Shown in pieces: positions 1-5,350 of a stretch of 5,350 nucleotides of DNA. The notes under the pieces were generated by a model. The model saw nothing but the letters and a program-made list of their open reading frames with translations, did no database searches and was not told where the DNA came from. This stretch comes from an uncultured Leptotrichiaceae bacterium (GTDB lineage Bacteria; Fusobacteriota; Fusobacteriia; Fusobacteriales; Leptotrichiaceae). Numbering within the stretch: the first letter of the stretch is position 1; the number at the start of each line of letters is the position of its first letter. Position numbers and translations under genes: made by a program. The stretch spans positions 1 through 5,350 of the forward strand of contig CALHVR010000080.1 of assembly GCA_938037005.1 (NCBI GenBank), written 5' to 3'.

Positions 1-242
1 GTAGAAATAGATATGTTGGTGAAGAATTAGGAAAAGGAAAAAAAATTGAAGAAATAGTTGCTAATATGAATATGGTTTCAGAAGGGGCAGAAACGATAAA
101 AGCATTGTATGTAATAATACAAGATAATAATATTAAAGCACCGATATTTAGTGCATTGTATGAGGTAATATATAAAGGGAAACCTGTAACAGAATTAGTT
201 TCATTATTTATGAATAGAGATCTAAGATCAGAATTTATATAA
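1..242 (+). CDS. gpsA: Glycerol-3-phosphate dehydrogenase [NAD(P)+], C-terminal part (5' end outside window)
   Basis: This is the last 79 complete codons of an open frame that enters from the left edge; the first whole codon starts at base 3 and the TAA stop is at 240-242. The visible peptide opens with RNRYVGEELGKG, which matches the substrate-binding region of GpsA (family pattern SRNRxxGxxLGxG). It continues with NMVSEGAETIKA, matching the family's (V/A)xEGxxT(A/T)K segment, and with KAPIFSALYEVIYKGK, matching the conserved P-I-xxxxYxVLY-xGK helix near the C-terminus. The enzyme is cytosolic and reduces dihydroxyacetone phosphate to sn-glycerol 3-phosphate, the backbone precursor for phospholipids. 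The N-terminal Rossmann domain lies outside the window, so cofactor preference cannot be judged. The gene is followed closely on the same strand by the sigma-factor gene, suggesting co-transcription. Nothing looks broken; truncation is only by the window edge. Confidence 0.93.
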   Translation, partial: RNRYVGEELGKGKKIEEIVANMNMVSEGAETIKALYVIIQDNNIKAPIFSALYEVIYKGKPVTELVSLFMNRDLRSEFI

Positions 243-251
243 AGTAAATAT

Positions 252-1106
252 ATGGACGTTATTATATTAGTGAGAGAGGAGAGTGCTTTGGAAGAGAATA
301 ACTTAAACTTAATGTCTTTATATTTAAGTGATATACAGAAATATAGATTATTAACTAAAGAGGAAGAGCAAGAACTTTTTAAAAGAATTAGAGAAGAAAA
401 TGATGATCAGGCTAGACAACTTTTAATATTATCAAATTTAAGATTAGTTATAAGTACAGCTAAAAAATTATTAGGAAATGGACTTCCTTTAATAGATTTG
501 ATTAGTGAAGGTAATATTGGACTTATAAAAGCTATAAATAAATTTGATTATGATAAAGGTCATAGATTTAGTACTTATGCAGTTTGGTGGATAAAACAAT
601 CAATAAAAAAAGCTATAATTAATACGGGAAGAGATATAAGAATACCGTCTTATAAATATGAACAATTAACTAAAGTGAATAAAGTAATAACGGAATATAC
701 GAATCGTCATGGAGAGGCACCTTCAATTGAATATATAGCTAAGGAAGTTGAGCTTAAAGAAACGAAAGTTGTATTGTTGTTAAATGAATTTCAAGATGTA
801 ATATCACTAAATGAAACAATAGGAGATAATATTTATTTGGAAGATGTTATAGGGGAAGACGCTAGTGTGGAAGAAGAAATGATAAAAGAAGATCAATTAA
901 TTGAAATGAGAGAGCTTTTAGAAAAAATATTATCAGATAGAGAGAAAAAAATATTAGAATTAAGATATGGACTTTATGATAACAAAATACATACATTAAA
1001 AGAAATAGGAGAAATTTTAAATATTACTCGTGAAAGAGTTAGACAAATAGAAAAAAAGGCTATAATAAAATTAAAAAATCATTTTAAAGAATATAGAAAG
1101 CAGTAG
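252..1106 (+). CDS. RpoD-like sigma-70 family RNA polymerase sigma factor (short, lacks region 1.1); true start probably TTG at 288
   Basis: The longest frame is 284 aa from ATG 252; a TTG at 288 gives 272 aa and is preferred because AGGAG lies 6 nt upstream of it, while ATG 252 has no Shine-Dalgarno. Numbered from ATG 252, region 1.2 is about 21-52, region 2 about 54-134, region 3 about 138-190 and region 4 about 221-278. Region 2 has the core-binding stretch DLISEGNIGLIKA and the -10 melting motif RFSTYAVWWIKQ (W112, W113, Q116). Region 4 has a helix-turn-helix ending TRERVRQIE (259-267), the -35 recognition helix. It directs core RNA polymerase to promoters. Region 1.1 and the long non-conserved insert of primary sigmas are absent. 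The residue matching E. coli sigma-70 T440 is lysine (K119), which hints at a group 2 or otherwise non-primary factor, but this could be the only RpoD of a reduced genome. It sits between gpsA and dnaN in a tight same-strand cluster. Confidence 0.93.
   Translation: MDVIILVREESALEENNLNLMSLYLSDIQKYRLLTKEEEQELFKRIREENDDQARQLLILSNLRLVISTAKKLLGNGLPLIDLISEGNIGLIKAINKFDYDKGHRFSTYAVWWIKQSIKKAIINTGRDIRIPSYKYEQLTKVNKVITEYTNRHGEAPSIEYIAKEVELKETKVVLLLNEFQDVISLNETIGDNIYLEDVIGEDASVEEEMIKEDQLIEMRELLEKILSDREKKILELRYGLYDNKIHTLKEIGEILNITRERVRQIEKKAIIKLKNHFKEYRKQ
277..281 (+). promoter_or_regulatory. Shine-Dalgarno AGGAG that decides the sigma-factor start (TTG at 288)
   Basis: AGGAG within AGAGAGGAGAG lies 6 nt before an in-frame TTG at 288-290. 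The other in-frame candidates, ATG 252 and GTG 270, have no comparable purine-rich element upstream. The 12 residues encoded between ATG 252 and TTG 288 (MDVIILVREESA) do not resemble sigma-factor sequence, whereas family similarity (region 1.2) begins around residue 21. This supports the shorter 272-aa product. N-terminal proteomics has not been seen, so this stays a prediction. Confidence 0.65.
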
Positions 1107-1110
1107 GAGG
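1105..1110 (+). promoter_or_regulatory. Shine-Dalgarno AGGAGG of dnaN, overlapping the sigma stop codon
   Basis: A full consensus AGGAGG begins on the second base of the sigma gene's TAG stop (1104-1106) and lies 10 nt before the dnaN ATG at 1121. The spacing is slightly long but usable. Ribosomes finishing the sigma gene stop directly on the dnaN ribosome binding site, which would favour coupled translation of the two genes. Confidence 0.8.
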
Positions 1111-1120
1111 TTTATATAAT

Positions 1121-2248
1121 ATGCTGAATGTAAAAGTGGATAGAAAAGAATTATTAAAAGCTATTCAAATTGTAGAAAATGCTGTTTCAGAAAATAAAAT
1201 AAGAGAAGTTTTATCTGGAATTTATATAGAAGCAAAAGAAAATAATGTTATTTTAAATGGTACAGATTTAGAATTATCAATCAATACACATATTATTGGT
1301 GAAATATTTAGTGAAGGAAAGATTGTAATAAAGCCTAAATTAATTGAAGAATTTTTAAGACAAATCTCTGATGAATTTATTGAATTAGTAGAGGAAACTG
1401 GGAAGTTAATTATAAAAACAGAAAGTATAAATACAGAATTCGCATTATATGATGCTGAAAATTATCCTATTCAAACTAAATTAGAAACGGGGGTTGAATA
1501 TACATTTAATAAAAATAAATTATTAAATCATATTGAAAATGTTAAAGTTTCAGCTTCAGAAGAAACTGCAAATTTAGAAATGAATTGTATAAGATTTGAA
1601 ATTGAAGAAAATAAATTGAAATTAATATCATCAGATACATATAGATTAGCATATATTGAAAATGAATTAGAAGAGAAAGAAAAAAATAAAGAGGGAATAA
1701 GTGTAAGTATACCACTAAAAACGATAAATGGTCTTATAAAAGTGATGAAATTAATAGATCAAGAAGAGATAATTTTAAAATCAGATGGAATAAAAGTGTT
1801 GTTCAAATTTAAAAATGTTGAAATTTTAACAAGAATAATTGAGTTACAATTTCCAAATTATAAAACACTTTTAAAAAGTGTACAGCATGATAAAAAAATA
1901 TTATTAAATACTAAAGATTTTTTATTGGTATTAAAAAGAACATTAATTTTTGTTAGAGATAATAAAGAATCAAAAAATGGTGGAATATTTAATTTTGAAA
2001 ATAATAAATTATTTTTAACTGGAATAAATGATAATGCTAAAATAAAAGAGGAATTATCTACAATTCAAGAAGGAGATAATTTGAAAATATCGTTAAATGT
2101 TAAACATTTAGTGGATTATATATCTATTTTAGAAGGAAAAGTTACAGAAATTAGATTATTAGGAGCTAAAAATTCTGTAATAGTAAAAGATGAAGAAGAT
2201 GAAAAATCTTTATACTTTACAATGCCGTTAGCTTTAAGTGAAGTATAA
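1121..2248 (+). CDS. dnaN: DNA polymerase III subunit beta (sliding clamp)
   Basis: The product is 375 aa, the normal length for the family (about 365-380). As a ring-shaped dimer it encircles DNA and tethers the replicative polymerase and other clamp-binding proteins. Three clamp domains can be placed at roughly 1-120, 127-247 and 252-375. Family landmarks are SSDTYRLA (170-177, matching the conserved DGHRLA loop), FPNYKTLL (244-251, matching FPxYxxL) and the C-terminal MPLAL (368-372, matching MPMRL); these surround the hydrophobic pocket that binds clamp motifs. Relative to E. coli numbering from memory, L177, P242, M362 and P363 are kept, while R246 becomes T, V247 becomes L, M364 becomes L and R365 becomes A. 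Three extra residues (SEV) follow the usual C-terminus. The ATG start has a consensus ribosome binding site. The gene closes the + strand operon after gpsA and the sigma gene; dnaA is not adjacent in this window. Confidence 0.95.
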   Translation: MLNVKVDRKELLKAIQIVENAVSENKIREVLSGIYIEAKENNVILNGTDLELSINTHIIGEIFSEGKIVIKPKLIEEFLRQISDEFIELVEETGKLIIKTESINTEFALYDAENYPIQTKLETGVEYTFNKNKLLNHIENVKVSASEETANLEMNCIRFEIEENKLKLISSDTYRLAYIENELEEKEKNKEGISVSIPLKTINGLIKVMKLIDQEEIILKSDGIKVLFKFKNVEILTRIIELQFPNYKTLLKSVQHDKKILLNTKDFLLVLKRTLIFVRDNKESKNGGIFNFENNKLFLTGINDNAKIKEELSTIQEGDNLKISLNVKHLVDYISILEGKVTEIRLLGAKNSVIVKDEEDEKSLYFTMPLALSEV

Positions 2249-2290
2249 ATGTTTTAAAAAATATAAACTGAATATAATTTTTAAAAATAA

Positions 2291-2323
2291 AAAAGTCTCA
2301 AAGAGTAATTCTAAGAGACTTTT
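2291..2323. terminator. Bidirectional Rho-independent terminator between convergent dnaN and PBP operons
   Basis: A perfect 9-bp inverted repeat pairs AAAAGTCTC (2291-2299) with GAGACTTTT (2315-2323) around a 15-nt loop. On the + strand the stem ends in TTTT and runs into CTTCTT, giving a U-rich tail for dnaN transcripts. On the - strand the stem ends in TTTT and continues TTATTTTTAA, giving a stronger U-rich tail for the penicillin-binding-protein transcript, whose stop codon lies only 4 bp before the stem. The stem has a 5-bp GTCTC/GAGAC core with A-U pairs at its base. The position, between two convergent stop codons, fits termination in both directions. The remaining gap (2249-2290) is A/T-rich with nothing else recognisable. 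Confidence 0.85.
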
Positions 2324-2327
2324 CTTC

Positions 2328-4370
2328 TTAATATGCAATTCCATTAATAAATTTATTTTCATATTCTATTGGTTCAGTACCAATTTTAAATAAAGCCATA
2401 CGACTATCAAATCCATCAGAATCAAGTAATCCTACTTTTAAGTCAATAGTTCTAAATACTAAATCTTTACGTTTTAAGTAATCATCAATAAATTCAAAAT
2501 TTCCAACATTATAATTTTCAATATTTACAACACCCTGCATATAAGTTTTCCATATAGGTCCTGCTGCATTTCCTCCTGTCATACGATGTGACATTGGTTT
2601 ATTATCATCATTACCCACATAAACAACCGTAGCAAGTGTAGGTGTATAACCTGTAAACCAAGCAGATATATAATCACTTGTAGTTCCAGTTTTTCCAGCC
2701 ATAGGAATTAAGTTTCCATTTTTGAATACTTTCGCTGGAGCCCCAGTTCCATAGTTTACAGCATTTTGAAGCATATAAGTTAAAATAGCAACATCACTAG
2801 ATTCAAAGATTTTTTCTTTAACAGGTTTAGCTTCATAAATAACTTCTCCAAATTTATTTTCGATTTTATATATATATTGAGGTGTAACTCTATATCCTCC
2901 ATTTGCTAAAGCGGCATAAAATAAAGCTAAATCAATAGGTCTTGTAGAAATTGACCCTAAAGCTAATGTTAAATCTTTAGGAAAATCACCACCTGAAATT
3001 CCAGCATCTCTCCAAATTTTTTCTACTTTGTCGACACCAACACGTTGCAGTAATTTAACTGGGACAACATTATTTGAAATTTCTAATGCTTTTGCCAATG
3101 TCATATTATCTCTAAATTTACGATCGTAATTACTTGGTGACCATTTAGAGTTTCTTAATGGCGAATCTTCCATAACTGTATTCATTCCCATGTTAGATTG
3201 AAGTGCAGCAAGATATATAATAGGTTTGAAAGATGAACCGGGTTGTCTTAAAGCACTTGTAGCTCTATTAAATTCCCCTTTTTTATAGTTTTTTCCACCA
3301 ACCATAGCTTTTACAAATCCATTGCTTGGATCTATAGAAAATAAAGCACCATCTAAATTTTTTGAATTTCTTAAATTATAGTTACTGTTAAATGCTTTAT
3401 ATGCTGCTCTTTGCATATTCAAATCAACTGTAGAATAAATTTTGAAACCATCAAATAAGAATTTTTGATCGCCTTCTTCAATTTTAAGAATTTTACGCAT
3501 TTCATCAATAACAATAGTAGAAAATTCAGGAGCAATATTTGATGAAGATGCTTGATTTTCATTTTTCTTATTATCTTTCACTTGTGCAAATTGTATTTTT
3601 TCATTCATCGCTTTTTCATATTCAGCTTCATTTATAAATTTATAATTATACATTTGATGTAAAACGACATGTTGTCTTTCAATAGCATTTTCTATTTTTG
3701 AATATTTAGTAGGGGATTTTGGTAAACTTGCTAAAATAGCAGCTTGTGCAATTGTTAAATCTTTTGGTTGTTTGTTAAAATATTTTAAGGCTGCATTTTT
3801 AATACCATAAGCTCCTTGTCCAAAATAAATTGTATTTAAATAATTTTCTAAAATTTCATCTTTAGTATATTTCTTTTCAATTTCTATTGCTAAAATAGCT
3901 TCTTTAAATTTTCTAATAAATGTTCTTTCAGGGCTTAAAAAAGCATTTTTAGCAAGTTGTTGAGTAATTGTACTTCCTCCTTCACGCCCACGACCAGTAA
4001 TTGTAAGTAAAAAAGCTTTACCTAATCTTGAAAAATCAAATCCGTGATGACTTCTAAATTTTCTGTCTTCAATAGCTAAAAAAGCATTTTGAACATGAAG
4101 TGGAACATCTTTTATACTTATAGGATCTCTATTTTCAACTGAGATGCTATCAAGCTGATTACCATTTATGTCGTAAATAATAGAAGGTGATAGTGGACTA
4201 TAACTTTCTATCAATTCAACAGGAGCTTCTTTTTTTAATGTATAAAATGTATATCCGATTGAAGCTGTTATAACTATAGCAATACAAATAATAAATTTAG
4301 CAAATAATGGAATAGGTTTACGTTTTTTTATATTTGTATAAATCTTTTTATTATCTTTTTTATTGTTCAT
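2328..4370 (-). CDS. Class A penicillin-binding protein, PBP1A family (bifunctional peptidoglycan glycosyltransferase/transpeptidase)
   Basis: The 680-aa product polymerises lipid II into glycan strands and cross-links the stem peptides on the outer face of the inner membrane. A lysine/arginine-rich cytoplasmic tail (1-19) precedes one membrane anchor (about 21-45). The GT51 glycosyltransferase domain (about 65-225) shows EDRKFRSHHG (101-110, catalytic E101), GGSTITQQLAKN (131-142), RKFKEAILA (153-161, with E157 the likely second acidic residue) and FGQGAYGI (183-190). The transpeptidase domain (about 335-612) shows SSFK (379-382, acylated S379), SNN (432-434) and KTGTT (560-564). The linker is short, with no obvious OB-fold insert as in E. 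coli PBP1A, so it resembles the compact Firmicute/Fusobacterial type. The tail after about 612 is unassigned. ATG 4370 has AAGGAG 7 nt upstream and overlaps the rlmN stop by 11 bp, implying co-transcription. All catalytic motifs are intact, so it should be active and beta-lactam sensitive in principle. Confidence 0.96.
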   Translation of the reverse strand: MNNKKDNKKIYTNIKKRKPIPLFAKFIICIAIVITASIGYTFYTLKKEAPVELIESYSPLSPSIIYDINGNQLDSISVENRDPISIKDVPLHVQNAFLAIEDRKFRSHHGFDFSRLGKAFLLTITGRGREGGSTITQQLAKNAFLSPERTFIRKFKEAILAIEIEKKYTKDEILENYLNTIYFGQGAYGIKNAALKYFNKQPKDLTIAQAAILASLPKSPTKYSKIENAIERQHVVLHQMYNYKFINEAEYEKAMNEKIQFAQVKDNKKNENQASSSNIAPEFSTIVIDEMRKILKIEEGDQKFLFDGFKIYSTVDLNMQRAAYKAFNSNYNLRNSKNLDGALFSIDPSNGFVKAMVGGKNYKKGEFNRATSALRQPGSSFKPIIYLAALQSNMGMNTVMEDSPLRNSKWSPSNYDRKFRDNMTLAKALEISNNVVPVKLLQRVGVDKVEKIWRDAGISGGDFPKDLTLALGSISTRPIDLALFYAALANGGYRVTPQYIYKIENKFGEVIYEAKPVKEKIFESSDVAILTYMLQNAVNYGTGAPAKVFKNGNLIPMAGKTGTTSDYISAWFTGYTPTLATVVYVGNDDNKPMSHRMTGGNAAGPIWKTYMQGVVNIENYNVGNFEFIDDYLKRKDLVFRTIDLKVGLLDSDGFDSRMALFKIGTEPIEYENKFINGIAY

Positions 4371-5350
4371 TTTCTTTCTCCTTTTTAACTTTTAATTGCC
4401 CACAAGCTGCAGCAATATCTTCCCCTTTTGTTTCTCTTAATGTTACATTTATCCCTTTATTTTTCAAAATATTATAAAATTCTTTTTGTTTAGCTTTAGG
4501 CGGTGTAACATAAGGTTTTCCTATAACGTGATTGTATGGAATTAAATTAACTAAACAGTTAAATGAACGTAAATAATTTATTAAATCATATGCATCACTT
4601 ACTTCACAATTTAAATCATCTATTAAAATGTATTCAAAAGTAATACGATTATTTGTTTTTTTCTGATATTCAATTAAAGCTTCTTTTAATTCAGCTAAAG
4701 GCCATTTTTTATTTAAAGGCATTATTTTTGTTCTAATATCATCTTTAGCAGCATGAAGTGAAATTGCTAAATTTACTTGATGTTCACTTTCTGTAAATTT
4801 TTTAATTCCGGGAACAATACCACTTGTAGAAACTGTAAAATTTCTTTTTGAAAAGTTTTGTCCTTTTGGAGAATTCAATAAATTAATAGAATTCATTACA
4901 CTGTTAAAGTTTTGAAAAGGTTCTCCCATTCCCATATAGACAACATTTCCTAATTTTTCTCCTCTTTTTTCTAAATATTTTTGTATTTGATAAAATTGAA
5001 GTACAATTTCAGATGTATTAAGATTACGCTCGTAAGTCATTGTAGCAGTAGCACAGAAATCGCAACCAACTAAACAACCAATCTGTGATGAAACACAAAG
5101 AGTATGTCTGTTTTTATGTAAAATTAATACACTTTCAATAAGTTTTGTATCATTCAACTTAAATAAAAATTTTTCGGTATCTTTATCTTCTGAAATTTGA
5201 TGTCCAACAATTTCTAATTTAGGTAATAAAAAAATTTCTTTTAATAATTCTCTATCTTTTTTAGAAACATTTGAAAATTCATCTATTTCAAAAACCATTT
5301 TATTATGTAGCCAATCAAAAACTTGATTTGCAGTAAATTTTTTAAAATTA
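4360..5350 (-). CDS. rlmN: Dual-specificity 23S rRNA/tRNA adenine-C2 methyltransferase RlmN (5' end outside window)
   Basis: A radical-SAM enzyme that methylates C2 of A2503 in 23S rRNA and of A37 in some tRNAs, supporting translational accuracy. The frame stays open past ATG 5298 to the right edge: 17 more codons encode KKFTANQVFDWLHNK just before that Met, matching the RlmN N-terminal helix (pattern YRxxQxxxWxYxK). ATG 5298 also lacks a Shine-Dalgarno, so it is an internal Met and the real start is off-window. Numbered from that Met, the [4Fe-4S] cysteines are C75, C79 and C82 (CxxxCxxC); C68 in LCVSSQIGC corresponds to E. coli C118, and C299 in AAACGQL to C355, which forms the protein-RNA methyl intermediate. 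GMGEP (123-127) and FTVSTSG (154-160) are further family motifs. Cfr, the C8-methylating resistance homologue, shares the cysteines, but overall sequence and housekeeping context favour RlmN. It is co-transcribed with the PBP gene. Confidence 0.95.
   Translation of the reverse strand, partial: NFKKFTANQVFDWLHNKMVFEIDEFSNVSKKDRELLKEIFLLPKLEIVGHQISEDKDTEKFLFKLNDTKLIESVLILHKNRHTLCVSSQIGCLVGCDFCATATMTYERNLNTSEIVLQFYQIQKYLEKRGEKLGNVVYMGMGEPFQNFNSVMNSINLLNSPKGQNFSKRNFTVSTSGIVPGIKKFTESEHQVNLAISLHAAKDDIRTKIMPLNKKWPLAELKEALIEYQKKTNNRITFEYILIDDLNCEVSDAYDLINYLRSFNCLVNLIPYNHVIGKPYVTPPKAKQKEFYNILKNKGINVTLRETKGEDIAAACGQLKVKKEKENEQ
4378..4383 (-). promoter_or_regulatory. Shine-Dalgarno AAGGAG of the PBP gene, inside the rlmN coding end
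   Basis: On the - strand AAAAAGGAGAAAGAAA precedes the ATG, placing AAGGAG 7 nt before the start at 4370. The site lies within the last codons of rlmN (the lysine/glutamate-rich tail). This supports the 4370 start and means ribosomes translating rlmN pass over it before terminating just downstream of the PBP start codon. Confidence 0.85.

Noticed and set aside
1..242. A promoter or short gene at the left edge upstream of the sigma factor
   Set aside because: The stretch is a continuous open frame with clear GpsA C-terminal sequence, so it is coding rather than regulatory.
1115..1120. A perfect TATAAT immediately before the dnaN ATG, as a possible dnaN promoter -10
   Set aside because: Transcription from it would start inside dnaN, downstream of its ribosome binding site and start codon, and no TTGACA-like box lies about 17 nt upstream (1092-1097). 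In such AT-rich DNA the hexamer is expected by chance.
2249..2327. A small RNA or small gene in the gap between dnaN and the PBP gene
   Set aside because: Only 79 bp are available, mostly occupied by the terminator hairpin. There is no start codon with a ribosome binding site and no second structured element.
4360..5350. Cfr-type 23S rRNA C8 methyltransferase (antibiotic resistance) instead of RlmN
   Set aside because: The radical-SAM cysteines are shared by both, but the LCVSSQIGC, GMGEP and TVSTSG segments and the N-terminal helix read as RlmN, and there is no mobile or resistance context.
1..5350. Mobile elements, CRISPR repeats, tRNA/rRNA genes or long repeats
   Set aside because: Scanning both strands showed no repeated units, transposase-like frames, tRNA cloverleaf or conserved rRNA segments. 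All space except the 79-bp convergent gap and short operon spacers is accounted for by housekeeping genes.

Overview
This is an ordinary, gene-dense chromosomal window from a very AT-rich bacterium. Codons end overwhelmingly in A or T, and arginine is mostly AGA. The mix of a bifunctional PBP1A-type enzyme, RlmN, an RpoD-like sigma factor and a beta clamp, together with the extreme A+T bias, would fit a member of the Fusobacteriota (Leptotrichiaceae such as Leptotrichia, Sneathia or Streptobacillus). A low-GC Firmicute or another AT-rich group cannot be excluded from sequence alone, so the taxonomic call is an inference.

The left half runs on the + strand as a probable operon. It holds the 3' end of gpsA (glycerol-3-phosphate dehydrogenase, cut by the window edge), then a compact sigma-70-family factor, then dnaN (sliding clamp of DNA polymerase III). 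Spacing is tight: 9 to 45 nt between gpsA and the sigma gene depending on the start codon used, and 14 nt between the sigma gene and dnaN, with the dnaN Shine-Dalgarno overlapping the sigma stop codon. I think the sigma gene starts at a TTG with a good ribosome binding site, not at the ATG further upstream.

The right half runs on the - strand: rlmN (23S rRNA/tRNA adenine-C2 methyltransferase, radical SAM), followed by a class A penicillin-binding protein whose start overlaps the rlmN stop by 11 bp. The rlmN reading frame stays open with recognisable family sequence to the window's right edge, so the gene is 5'-truncated here and the ATG at 5298 is an internal methionine.

The two operons converge on an 79-bp gap (2249-2327) holding a symmetrical hairpin flanked by T-rich tracts on both strands, a likely bidirectional terminator. 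Functionally the window combines phospholipid precursor synthesis, transcription, replication, translation fidelity and cell-wall synthesis. I found no mobile element, CRISPR array, RNA gene, phage feature or novel system. No stretch longer than 300 bases lacks a gene. The observations most worth a second look are the altered -10-recognition helix of the sigma factor and the placement of dnaN beside a sigma gene rather than beside dnaA.
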